The notes under the pieces are model-generated. The model ran no database searches and was not told the origin of the DNA. It worked only from the letters and a program-made list of their open reading frames with translations. DNA of 54,118 nt from Candidatus Zixiibacteriota bacterium (GTDB lineage: Bacteria > Electryoneota > B3-LCP). The stretch's first letter is position 1; the number at the start of each line of letters is the position of its first letter. Position numbers and translations under genes: made by a program. Where the stretch lies: the NCBI GenBank assembly GCA_003599535.1, contig QZKQ01000040.1:1-54118 (forward strand), in the 5' to 3' direction. Below are positions 8,033 to 15,566 of this stretch, piece after piece.

Positions 8033-8287
8033 ATGAGCCCAACCAAACCGATTCGCAAGCCGGTACGCCGGGAATCCCGGTGGCAATTATTCGACCAAGT
8101 GAACCTGTGGCTTTTCCTGGCCGGCGTGATCACCATCATCCTGGGATACGTGGCCATGAGCCAGGGCCCGCACGACTCCTTTCTCTCCCTGCACCTGGCG
8201 CCGGTGTTGCTGGTGCTGGGCTACCTGATTCTGATTCCCCTGGCCATCCTGCTGCGGGTGCGGCAGCCCAAACCCAAGAGCGAGTAG
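8033..8287 (+). CDS. Small two-helix membrane protein, DUF3098-like
   Basis: An 84-residue protein with a basic N-terminus (about residues 1-22) and two hydrophobic helices (about 24-43 and 53-75), ending in a basic tail. The MSQGPHDS loop and the LAPVLLVLGY helix resemble DUF3098, a small family known mainly from Bacteroidetes and relatives, where it often lies near division or cell-envelope genes. The function is unknown. It stands alone between porB and the tRNA. Confidence 0.6.
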   Translation: MSPTKPIRKPVRRESRWQLFDQVNLWLFLAGVITIILGYVAMSQGPHDSFLSLHLAPVLLVLGYLILIPLAILLRVRQPKPKSE

Positions 8288-8306
8288 CGGCCGGTTTCAA
8301 TCGGAC

Positions 8307-8337
8307 CTCCCCTCGGGTGAATACACCACCCGGGGAG
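8307..8337 (+). terminator. Hairpin after small membrane protein gene
   Basis: 8307-8312 pairs with 8332-8337 and 8315-8319 with 8327-8331, an 11-bp stem with a two-base bulge. There is no U-run, so factor-independent termination is uncertain. Confidence 0.35.
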
Positions 8338-8409
8338 CCGATTCCCGGAATCTCTACACCTGAATCAATCCGGGGGCCAAGAGCGGGGCGGGAATGCCAA
8401 CCGCCAGGA

Positions 8410-8450
8410 TTGGTTCAGAGCGGGCTTCCGTCCAAGTCGTTGGTTCGAAT
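8410..8450 (+). pseudogene. Degenerate tRNA-Val copy
   Basis: Two blocks are identical to the intact tRNA that follows: 8410-8422 equals 8479-8491 (13 bases, D-arm side) and 8434-8450 equals 8509-8525 (17 bases, variable loop and T-arm). The anticodon arm between them is six bases shorter, and neither the acceptor nor the T-stem can pair. This is a tRNA remnant 14 bases upstream of the true gene. Confidence 0.7.
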
Positions 8451-8463
8451 ACGTGCAGTGCGA

Positions 8464-8538
8464 GGGCGATTAGCTCAGTTGGTTCAGAGCGCCTGCCTTA
8501 CAAGCAGGAAGTCGTTGGTTCGAATCCAATATCGCCCA
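8464..8538 (+). tRNA. tRNA-Val(UAC)
   Basis: A 75-base cloverleaf. The acceptor stem 8464-8470 pairs with 8531-8537, the D-arm is GCTC/GAGC, and the anticodon arm CCTGC/GCAGG encloses CTTACAA, giving anticodon UAC for valine. The T-arm encloses TTCGAAT. The discriminator A at 8538 is followed by CCG, so the full CCA is not encoded. A terminator follows at 8558. Confidence 0.95.
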
Positions 8539-8557
8539 CCGGCCGGAACGTGGCAAG

Positions 8558-8581
8558 GGCAGCCTCGAAGGCTGCCTTTTT
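8558..8581 (+). terminator. Intrinsic terminator after tRNA-Val
   Basis: The stem 8558-8565 pairs with 8569-8576 (8 bp, loop CGA) and is followed directly by five T residues. Confidence 0.8.
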
Positions 8582-8627
8582 AACAGTGGGAAGTACGTTG
8601 CCGACCATCTAATCGCGAGGCGCGCTG

Positions 8628-9029
8628 ATGAACAAGGTTGCCCGCAAGTGGTTGCGACAAGCCCTCCATGACCTGGAGATGGCACAGAAAAATATTCCCA
8701 TTCAGGGATACGATGTCGCGGCCTTTCTGTCGCATCAAGCGGTCGAAAAGCTCCTGAAGGCAGTGTATGCCCTGCGTGATCGTAAGGTACCTAAAACTCA
8801 CCACATTGATGAACTTGCGCGAGGGCTTGGATTACAGGATGAGTTAATCCATGTAATGATGGAACTGACGATTGACTATACCTTTTCCCGATATCCCGAC
8901 GTGGGTGATCTTATTCCATTCGAGGCATACGACGAGAAAATCGCGACCGGGAAAGTAAAAATTGCTGAGCAGGTATTCGAAGCTCTGGCTGGCGAGTTCC
9001 AGCCCCTGCTGGGAGAGGATAATGGTTGA
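8628..9029 (+). CDS. HEPN domain protein (toxin of HEPN/MNT pair)
   Basis: A 133-residue all-helical HEPN protein. The start (ARKWLRQALHDLEMA) and the FLSHQAVEKLLKA helix (about residues 38-50) are classical for this family, and a basic segment RDRKVPKTHHI holds the R-x(4-6)-H motif of the RNase-type active site. HEPN toxins are ribonucleases or targets of AMPylation by their MNT partner. The stop overlaps the start of the nucleotidyltransferase gene by 8 bases, which argues for translational coupling. The pair sits immediately downstream of tRNA-Val, a common landing site for accessory genes. An addiction role is inferred from family knowledge, not shown here. Confidence 0.85.
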   Translation: MNKVARKWLRQALHDLEMAQKNIPIQGYDVAAFLSHQAVEKLLKAVYALRDRKVPKTHHIDELARGLGLQDELIHVMMELTIDYTFSRYPDVGDLIPFEAYDEKIATGKVKIAEQVFEALAGEFQPLLGEDNG

Positions 9030-9360
9030 TCGCTGGATACAGGTATACAAACGCGAGGCACTTCCGCGATTGATCCGTGAATTCCAACCGCAGCGAATTC
9101 TGTTCTTTGGGTCCCGAGTCCTCGGTACGTCACGGCCGGAGTCGGATCTGGATGTTATTGTCGTGTCCGACCGGTTTCAGGGAATTCCCTTTTTGCGCCG
9201 CATGCCGATGGTGCTCCAAGCAGTGCCCTTTGAAAAACACGTGGATTACTTGTGTTACACCCCCGCAGAATTCGTCGTGATCCAAGATGAATCGGCTGTC
9301 GTTATGGAGGCCATGGAGCATGCTCTTGAGGTAAGCATCCATACTGATAATATACCGTAA
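9022..9360 (+). CDS. MNT-type nucleotidyltransferase (antitoxin of HEPN/MNT pair)
   Basis: A 112-residue minimal nucleotidyltransferase. The motif GSRVLGTSRPESDLDVIVV (about residues 29-47) is the complete GSx(n)SDLD signature with both metal-binding aspartates, so catalysis looks intact; such proteins AMPylate a tyrosine or serine on the HEPN partner. ATG 9022 overlaps the HEPN stop (ATGGTTGA). A longer upstream in-frame start at 8962 would run inside the HEPN gene and is rejected. Confidence 0.85.
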   Translation: MVDRWIQVYKREALPRLIREFQPQRILFFGSRVLGTSRPESDLDVIVVSDRFQGIPFLRRMPMVLQAVPFEKHVDYLCYTPAEFVVIQDESAVVMEAMEHALEVSIHTDNIP

Positions 9361-9391
9361 ATACCGCCGAAAAAGCCGCTGATCCTACACT

Positions 9392-10714
9392 ATGGAAACG
9401 AATCTCCCCAAAAAATCCCATCCCAAGGGCCTGCCTGTCCTGTTCTTTACCGAGATGTGGGAACGCTTCAGCTTCTACTGCATGCTCTCCATCCTGGCCC
9501 TGTACATGAAGGAGAGCCTGGAGAACGGCGGTCTGGGCTTCTCCATCTTCAAGACCGGGCAGATCTACGGCGCCTACATCGGGCTGGTGTACTTCACCCC
9601 GCTGCTTGGGGGACTGATCGCCGACCGCTACCTGGGCATCCGCCGGACCATCATCATCGGCGGCCTGTTCATGATGGCCGGGCACTTCCTGCTGGCCTTC
9701 CGGCCGCTGCCCACCTTCTTCGCCGCCCTGGCCTGCCTGATGATCGGCAACGGGCTGTTCAAGCCCAACATCTCCACCATGCTGGGCAACCTCTACCGCG
9801 ACATCCCCGCGAAGAAGGATGACGGTTACAACATCTTCTACATGGGCATCAACCTGGGGGCCTTCATGTCGCCCCTGGTGGCCGCTTCCCTGCGCAACCT
9901 GCACCCCATCCACGGATGGCACTACGCCTTCGCCGCCGCCGGCGTGGGCATGATTATCTCCCTGATCACCTTCCTGTCGTTCCAGAAGCACGTGCGCGCC
10001 GGGGAAAGCGCCGCCGGAGCCACCGACCGGGTGCAGGAAGTGGTCCTGACGCCCCAGCAGGCCCGCCGCCGGGTGCAGGCGTTGCTGGTCATCTTCGGCG
10101 TGGTCGTCTTCTTCTGGATGGCCTTCCATCAGAACGGCCTGACCCTGACCTTCTGGGCCGAAAACGCCACCCGCACCACGCTGAACCCGGAAATCTTCCA
10201 GTCCATTAATCCCCTGTTCATCCTGATGTTCACGCCGCTGGTGGTGGCTTTCTGGAACTTCATGCGCATGCGGCGCCGGGAACCGTCCACCGCCACCAAG
10301 ATGAGCTTCGGGATGCTCCTGACCGCCCTGGCCTTCACCATCATGGCCGTGGCTGGGCTGTCCGGCGGCGACACCGGCCGGGTCAGCGTCTGGTGGCTGA
10401 TCAACGCCTACGCCGTCATCACCGTGGGCGAACTGCTGCTGTCCCCCATGGGCCTGTCGTTGGTGTCCAAACTGGCCCCCTGGAAGATCCGCGGGCTGAT
10501 GATGGGCGGCTGGTTCGCCGCCACTGCCGTCGGCAATTACCTGTCCGGTTTCCTGGGCAGCTTCTGGGAGCGGATGCCGCACAGCACCTTTTTCTTCATC
10601 CTGGTGGTCACATCGCTGTTCGCCGCCGGGATCCTCTGGGCCCTGCTGCGCTTCCTGAACCCGGTGATCAAGGAAGCCGAAGACATGGCCAGGAAAGCGG
10701 CGGAAGCAGCGTAA
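9392..10714 (+). CDS. POT/PTR2-family proton-coupled oligopeptide transporter
   Basis: A 440-residue inner-membrane transporter of the major facilitator superfamily, POT branch, which imports di- and tripeptides with protons. Visible signatures are EMWERFSFYCM near residue 17 (the E-x-x-E-R proton-coupling motif), GGLIADRYLG, FKPNISTMLGNLY, and FYMGINLGAF (PTR2 signature), with about 12 to 14 hydrophobic segments. The length is slightly short for the family. It is followed, after a repeat-bearing gap and a methyltransferase, by a second POT-type transporter at 11714. No strong ribosome binding site is visible. Confidence 0.85.
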   Translation: METNLPKKSHPKGLPVLFFTEMWERFSFYCMLSILALYMKESLENGGLGFSIFKTGQIYGAYIGLVYFTPLLGGLIADRYLGIRRTIIIGGLFMMAGHFLLAFRPLPTFFAALACLMIGNGLFKPNISTMLGNLYRDIPAKKDDGYNIFYMGINLGAFMSPLVAASLRNLHPIHGWHYAFAAAGVGMIISLITFLSFQKHVRAGESAAGATDRVQEVVLTPQQARRRVQALLVIFGVVVFFWMAFHQNGLTLTFWAENATRTTLNPEIFQSINPLFILMFTPLVVAFWNFMRMRRREPSTATKMSFGMLLTALAFTIMAVAGLSGGDTGRVSVWWLINAYAVITVGELLLSPMGLSLVSKLAPWKIRGLMMGGWFAATAVGNYLSGFLGSFWERMPHSTFFFILVVTSLFAAGILWALLRFLNPVIKEAEDMARKAAEAA

Positions 10715-10769
10715 ACATAATTCACCGCAAAGACGCACCCCGAAGGGGCCACTGCGTGGGAGAACGCAG

Positions 10770-10866
10770 AGAAGCATTCAGCGTTCAGCCATCAGCAATT
10801 AGCATATCACCCCAAAGGGAGTGGTCCAAAATCCGTTCAATCCGTTGAATCCGTTGAATCCGTGAT
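10770..10866 (+). repeat. Heptad and nonad quasi-tandem micro-repeats
   Basis: Two adjacent word-like arrays. 10770-10804 is built of 7-base units of the TTCAGCG/ATCAGCA type; 10831-10866 consists of four 9-base units of the ATCCGTTGA type. Units differ by one or two bases. Just before, a CACCGCAAAGACGC-like word is present. No gene is seen in the 10715-10926 gap. Confidence 0.7.
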
Positions 10867-10926
10867 TCAGACGACGAACACCCGGCGGGAATACACTCTC
10901 GGGCATTGCCAAACCTCGAGCCGCTC

Positions 10927-11667
10927 ATGCTCCCCTGGTACCAGAACGAAGCCTTCTGGAAGGCCTTCGCCCCGGTGATCTTCAGCCCCGAGCAGTGGCG
11001 CAATGCGGTCACGGAAGTGGATCATGCCGTCGCCCTGCTGGACCTGAAGCCGGAAGACCAGGTCCTGGACCTGGCCTGCGGCCCCGGCCGCCACACCCTG
11101 GAACTGGCCCGGCGCGGCTTTCAGGTCACCGGCGTGGACCGCAACAACGAATACCTGAAGAAGGCCAGGCGGGTGGCCCGGCACGAGAAGTACGCCTGCC
11201 GGTTCGTCACCGCCGATATGCGGGAATTCCGCCGCCCCGGAGCCTTCGACGCCGTCCTGAACCTGTTCACTTCCATCGGCTACTTCGACGATCCTGAAGA
11301 CGACCGGCAGGTCCTGCGGAATGTCTTCGACTCATTAAAACCCGGCGGCCGCCTGCTGATCGAAACCATGGGGCGGGAAGTCATCGCCCGGATTTTCCAG
11401 GAACGGGACTGGCAGGAAAAGGACGGTGTCCTGTTCCTGGAAGAGCGCCGCCCCGACGACGGCTGGAGCCGGCTGCACAACCGCTGGATCCGGGTGGACG
11501 CCGAGGGCCGCCACGAATTCACCTTTTCCCTGCGCCTCTTCTCCGGGCCGGAACTGCGCGACCTGCTGCTCGCCACCGGCTTTCAGTCCGTGCGCCTGTG
11601 CGGCAACCTGGCCGGCGCCCCCTATGATCATCAGGCCCAGCGCCTGGTGGCGGCGGCGGTAAAATAA
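10927..11667 (+). CDS. Class I SAM-dependent methyltransferase
   Basis: A 246-residue cytoplasmic methyltransferase. Motif I is VLDLACGPGRHTLEL (about residues 43-57), followed by the acidic end of strand 2 (GVDRN), a motif II-like AFDAVLNLFTSIGYF, and motif III LKPGGRLLIETMG. The N-terminal PWYQNEAFWKAF is typical of a bacterial family of small methyltransferases with unknown substrates. ATG 10927 is chosen over TTG 10906 because family homology begins there; there is no clear ribosome binding site. It lies between two transporters, which gives no hint of its substrate. Confidence 0.8.
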   Translation: MLPWYQNEAFWKAFAPVIFSPEQWRNAVTEVDHAVALLDLKPEDQVLDLACGPGRHTLELARRGFQVTGVDRNNEYLKKARRVARHEKYACRFVTADMREFRRPGAFDAVLNLFTSIGYFDDPEDDRQVLRNVFDSLKPGGRLLIETMGREVIARIFQERDWQEKDGVLFLEERRPDDGWSRLHNRWIRVDAEGRHEFTFSLRLFSGPELRDLLLATGFQSVRLCGNLAGAPYDHQAQRLVAAAVK

Positions 11668-11673
11668 CCACGG

Positions 11674-11715
11674 CCAGCAACCAACAACCAACAACCAGCA
11701 ACCAAGAGCCAACAT
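11674..11715 (+). repeat. Heptad micro-repeat running into a start codon
   Basis: Six consecutive 7-base units of the CCARCAA type. The last unit contributes the first two bases of the ATG at 11714, so it occupies the place where a ribosome binding site should be. Confidence 0.75.
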
Positions 11716-13213
11716 GATCAAATCCCAGGAAGAATCGGGAAAAGAACCCGTCAAGAAAGCCCGCGTGTTCGGCCGCACTTACTGGATGCTGAACGGCATT
11801 GAGATGTTCGAACGGCTGGCCTACTTCGGCATGCGCGCGGTGGTGCCGGTTTACATTATGCAGGCGGACGACCCCGGCGGCCTGCACTTCACCGCCGCCA
11901 TGAAGGGAACCATCTATGCCTGGTGGTTCGTCTTCCAGTCCATCCTGCCCACCTTCACCGGCGGCTACGCCGACCGCTATGGTTACAAGAAGACGCTGTT
12001 CCTCAGCGTCACCATGAACATCATCGGCTACCTGATGATGGCCAACCTGCGCACCTACACCGGCTTTTTCGGCGGCGTGCTGGTGCTGGCTTCGGGGACG
12101 GCCCTGTTCAAGCCCAGCCTGCAGGGGTCGCTGGCCCAGAACCTGACCAAGGAGAATTCTTCCGTGGGGTGGGGGATATTCTACTGGGTGGTCAACATCG
12201 GGGCGGTCATCGGGCCGTTCATGGCCACCTTCGTCCTGGGCGATCCCCACACCCAGGCCAGTTGGCGCAACCTGTTCACCGCTTCGGCCATCATCACCGC
12301 GCTGAACTACTTCATGCTCTTCACCTTCAAGGACGTGCCGTCGGGCTCTTCCAAGACGGAAACTCCCGTGCAGGTGTTCGTGCGCACCATGAAGAACATC
12401 GTGGAACCGCGCCTGGTGACCTGGCTGCTGATCATGTCCTGCTTCTGGCTGATGATGTACCAGCTCTGGGACCTGCACCCCAACTTCATCGAAGATTGGG
12501 TGGACAGCGCCGGCATCGCCAATTTCATGCCCGCCTGGCTGACCGTCGAAACCGACCGCGGCCTGATGGTCCCGCAGCAGATCCTGCTGAACCTCAACGC
12601 CGCCCTGATCGTGCTGCTCATGGTGCCGGTATCCTGGCTGGTGCGGCGCATGCGGGTGCTCTCCAGCATGGTCATCGGCATGACCGTGGCCACCGCGGGC
12701 ATCCTGGTGGCGGGGCTGACCGGCATGGGCTGGATCCTGCTGCTGGGCATCGTCTTCTTCAGCCTGGGGGAAATGCTGACCGGCCCCAAGAAGAACGAAT
12801 ACCTGGGGCTGATCGCGCCGCCGGGCAAGAAAGGGCTCTACCTGGGCTACGTCAACATCCCCGTGGGGATCGGCGGGTTCGTGGGGTCGAAGATGGCCGG
12901 CTACCTGTACGGGCACTACGGCGAAAAGGCCACCCTGGCGCTGAAGTACCTGGCCGATCACACCCCGGGCATAAACTGGAACGGCAAGCTGGCCACTCTG
13001 GAAGAGGCCGTGGGCGTGCCTCGCACCGAAGCGGTGCAAACCCTGATGGAAACGACCGGGATGAGCGCGGTGGAAGTGACCAACCTGCTGTGGAACACCT
13101 ACCATCCGCAGTTCTACGTCTGGATCCCCTTCGCCGCCATCGGCGTGGTCGCCATCATCGCCCTGGTGATCTTCAGCCAGATGGCCAAGAAGTGGGCGGA
13201 CATGAACGCTTAG
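11714..13213 (+). CDS. POT-type major facilitator superfamily transporter
   Basis: A 499-residue multi-pass transporter, related to but clearly divergent from the one at 9392. It keeps an E-x-F-E-R motif (IEMFERLAYFGM, near residue 24), GGYADRYGYKK in the loop between helices 2 and 3, FKPSLQGSLAQNL, and FYWVVNIGAV. A soluble insert of roughly 60 residues (about 405-465) precedes the last helices. The substrate may be peptides or another small solute. The start lies directly behind a heptad repeat without a purine-rich ribosome binding site. Downstream follows another micro-repeat gap. Confidence 0.75.
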   Translation: MIKSQEESGKEPVKKARVFGRTYWMLNGIEMFERLAYFGMRAVVPVYIMQADDPGGLHFTAAMKGTIYAWWFVFQSILPTFTGGYADRYGYKKTLFLSVTMNIIGYLMMANLRTYTGFFGGVLVLASGTALFKPSLQGSLAQNLTKENSSVGWGIFYWVVNIGAVIGPFMATFVLGDPHTQASWRNLFTASAIITALNYFMLFTFKDVPSGSSKTETPVQVFVRTMKNIVEPRLVTWLLIMSCFWLMMYQLWDLHPNFIEDWVDSAGIANFMPAWLTVETDRGLMVPQQILLNLNAALIVLLMVPVSWLVRRMRVLSSMVIGMTVATAGILVAGLTGMGWILLLGIVFFSLGEMLTGPKKNEYLGLIAPPGKKGLYLGYVNIPVGIGGFVGSKMAGYLYGHYGEKATLALKYLADHTPGINWNGKLATLEEAVGVPRTEAVQTLMETTGMSAVEVTNLLWNTYHPQFYVWIPFAAIGVVAIIALVIFSQMAKKWADMNA

Positions 13214-13218
13214 CAAGG

Positions 13219-13258
13219 GTTGGAAAGTTCGAAAGTTGGAAGGTTGCAAAGTTGGGGC
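13219..13258 (+). repeat. Octad quasi-tandem micro-repeat
   Basis: Five 8-base units of the GTTGGAAA type (GTTSSAAR, last unit diverged), starting six bases after the transporter's stop codon. It resembles in style the heptad and nonad arrays upstream. Confidence 0.7.
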
Positions 13259-13310
13259 GCGAGAGATCGCGCCCTTTCTAATTGCAGTAGGGCCGGCGTC
13301 CCTGCCGGTC

Positions 13311-13338
13311 GCAAGCGGGGACGTGCCCCACCGCTTGC
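13311..13338 (+). repeat. Intergenic hairpin
   Basis: GCAAGCGG at 13311-13318 pairs perfectly with 13331-13338 around a 12-base loop, inside a GC-rich stretch. It lies between two + strand genes and may end transcription of the transporter, although no U-run follows. Confidence 0.4.
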
Positions 13339-13409
13339 GGTGGGATCTGCTGATACCGGACCTGTGATCCGTCAACCGTCAAATATCCGTCATTCCTGCC
13401 GGAAAAAGC

Positions 13410-13438
13410 TTGACAACGCCGTAATAATTTCGTATATT
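13410..13438 (+). promoter_or_regulatory. Sigma70-type promoter of beta-helix surface protein
   Basis: TTGACA at 13410-13415, a 17-base spacer and TATATT at 13433-13438, followed by GGC exactly as at the promoter at 2325. The ATG is 47 bases downstream. Confidence 0.75.
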
Positions 13439-13485
13439 GGCGAATCGAAAAGCGTTTCCATCCCCTCCCACCGAAGGAGAGCGCC

Positions 13486-15435
13486 ATGTCACGGAACCTG
13501 TTCATTCTGGGGGTATTTATCGCCGTATCCTGGGGGTTCACCGCGCAGGCCGATACCTTGATTCCCGCTGGTCCGGTGTCGGGCACCTGGGCGGCTTCGG
13601 GGTCGCCGTACCTGATCCAGGGGGAAATCAATGTCCCATCCGGGCAGACGCTGGTGATTGATCCGGGGGTTCAGGTGATCTTTCAGGGGCATTACAAGTT
13701 CATCGTGAATGGACTGTTGCAGGCTATCGGCACGGAACAGGACTCGATTCTGTTCACGGCGGCGGATACGAGTGGGGGGTGGGGGGGAATACGATTCATT
13801 TACGCCCAAGATAGCAACCAATTAATGTACTGTAAAATTCTTTTTGGAAAAGGGACCGGCATCTATTTTATGGATTTTTTAGGTGGAGGTGTTTATTGTC
13901 GCGAATCCAATGTGTCGATCTTCAATTGTGAATTCTATAGAAATAAAGCTCATGGAGGAGGCGGTATTTTCGTGGATACTTCTTCAACTCAGATTAACAT
14001 CAGCGATAATTTAATATTCAATAACTGGACTACGCAACTTGGAGATTATGGTGGTGGTATCCACGTATTACATGCTAATCCAATAATTTCAAACAATAAA
14101 GTTATGAATAATTATTCTTATGATGGTGCAGGAATAACTTTATCCTATGATAGTTCGTTGGTCACATGTAATGAGATAGCTTACAACTATTCAACGCATG
14201 GCTCAGGGGGACTGGTCTGTGCGACAGGTAGCTGCGCTTATGTTGTCAACAATTTAATCCATGAGAACCATGCTCACTATCAAGGCGGAGGTATTTCTTT
14301 CGGAAATGAAAGCAATATCCATCCGATCGTAAGGAACAATACAATAATCAACAACATTGCGCAATATTATCCTGCACAAGGAGGTGGAATTTTCGTTAGT
14401 CTACCACATCAGATTGAAATCTCAAATTGCATTGTATATGGTAACATTCCGGACCAAGTCTACTGCTACGGCTCAGGTGTACCCATCCTTAGCTATTCGA
14501 ACATCCAAGGTGGTTACCCCGGCACCGGCAACATCAATGCCGACCCCCTCTTCGTCTCCGGCCCCGGTGGCGACTACTACCTCTCCCAGACTGCCGCCGG
14601 GCAGATCCAGCAATCCCCCTGCGTGAACGCCGGCGATCCCGCTTCGCCCATGGTGGATGGCACCACCCGCACCGACCAAGCGCCGGATTTGGGGATTGTG
14701 GACATGGGCTATCACTATAATACAACAGTTCCTCCTCCCCCGCCCCCTCCCGTGGACATCGCCATGACGCCCCTTAATCCTCCCATCGTCATTCCCCTGC
14801 ATGGAGGCAGCTTCAGCTTCAACGTGCTGCTCACCGTCACGGCCGACACCAGCGTGGTCTTCAGCGCCTGGACCATGCAGCGGCTGCCCAATCAGTTCTG
14901 GCAAGGGCCGATGGTGGGGCCGGCCAACCTGGAATTGCCCGCCGGAGCCGTGGTGGGGCGTATCCGCATCCAGAACGTGCCCTCGACGGCCCTGCCCGGG
15001 ACCTACAACTACGTCGGATATACCGGCCTGTACGATTCTGTTAAATGGGACTCCAGCTATTTTACCTACGAAAAAACCGTCACCACAGGCGACGGCCCCA
15101 TCGTCTCCGACTGGCTCTGCACCGGCGATCCCTTCCCCGGGGAGTCACAGGGGTCACCGACCCCTCTTCTCCCTTCGGGTCTGACCCTGAAGGCGTTCCC
15201 CAATCCGTTTAATCCCGCTACAGCTATCAGTTTACAACTTACAGCTTACAGCTACGTCCGCCTCCGCGTCTACGACACGGCCGGGAGGGAGGTCAGGACG
15301 TTGGTGGACGGGTGGCGGGAGGCGGGTTCGCACGAGGTGGCTTTCGACGCCTCAGCGCTGCCTTCGGGGATCTACTTCGCCCGGCTGACGGCGGGGGAGT
15401 TCACGGCAGTGGAGAAACTGGTACTGCTCAAATAA
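13486..15435 (+). CDS. Right-handed beta-helix surface protein with T9SS-type sorting domain
   Basis: A 649-residue exported protein. The start has a GAAGGAGA ribosome binding site and a signal peptide (about residues 1-23). Residues ~30-410 form a parallel beta-helix with recurring GGGI and NN turns, as in pectate-lyase-like or NosD-like proteins. A proline run (PPPPPPP, ~420) leads to a ~130-residue module also found at 26560 and 50234, ending in GDPFPGE. The last ~85 residues are the sorting domain (NPFNPATAIS ... YDTAGREV ... SGIYFARL ... LLK). The DNA for the helix (about 13790-14470) is strikingly AT-rich and richer in A/T third positions than its flanks. A heptad repeat is embedded in the sorting-domain DNA. 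A surface adhesin or glycan-binding role is a guess. Confidence 0.85.
   Translation: MSRNLFILGVFIAVSWGFTAQADTLIPAGPVSGTWAASGSPYLIQGEINVPSGQTLVIDPGVQVIFQGHYKFIVNGLLQAIGTEQDSILFTAADTSGGWGGIRFIYAQDSNQLMYCKILFGKGTGIYFMDFLGGGVYCRESNVSIFNCEFYRNKAHGGGGIFVDTSSTQINISDNLIFNNWTTQLGDYGGGIHVLHANPIISNNKVMNNYSYDGAGITLSYDSSLVTCNEIAYNYSTHGSGGLVCATGSCAYVVNNLIHENHAHYQGGGISFGNESNIHPIVRNNTIINNIAQYYPAQGGGIFVSLPHQIEISNCIVYGNIPDQVYCYGSGVPILSYSNIQGGYPGTGNINADPLFVSGPGGDYYLSQTAAGQIQQSPCVNAGDPASPMVDGTTRTDQAPDLGIVDMGYHYNTTVPPPPPPPVDIAMTPLNPPIVIPLHGGSFSFNVLLTVTADTSVVFSAWTMQRLPNQFWQGPMVGPANLELPAGAVVGRIRIQNVPSTALPGTYNYVGYTGLYDSVKWDSSYFTYEKTVTTGDGPIVSDWLCTGDPFPGESQGSPTPLLPSGLTLKAFPNPFNPATAISLQLTAYSYVRLRVYDTAGREVRTLVDGWREAGSHEVAFDASALPSGIYFARLTAGEFTAVEKLVLLK
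15224..15251 (+). repeat. Heptad micro-repeat inside a sorting-domain coding sequence
   Basis: Four 7-base units of the CTTACAG type lie in frame within the first sorting-domain strand. The encoded segment LQLTAYS replaces the YRLPDPG of the homologous protein at 26560 without changing length. Confidence 0.6.
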
Positions 15436-15454
15436 TGGAATGAGGGAAAGATGA

Positions 15455-15490
15455 AGGGCGGCGTCACCATTGGCGCCGTCCTGTTTATTT
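15455..15490 (+). terminator. Intrinsic terminator after beta-helix gene
   Basis: Stem 15455-15463 pairs with 15474-15482 (9 bp with one G-T), followed by a T-rich run (GTTTATTTTA). Confidence 0.65.
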
Positions 15491-15566
15491 TACCCGCGCC
15501 GGGGCTGGGACCAGCTCCGTCCTTAGGTGGGTAGTTCAAGCCCCAGGCATCCAGCCGGAGCCGCCG

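Noticed and set aside
10829-13258. Possible CRISPR array from regularly spaced short repeats
   Set aside because: Units are 7-10 bases, directly abutting, without spacers or cas genes; not CRISPR.
11519-13375. 618-codon antisense frame opposite the POT-type transporter
   Set aside because: The His/Gln/Gly-rich translation is typical of a shadow; the sense frame has clear transporter motifs.
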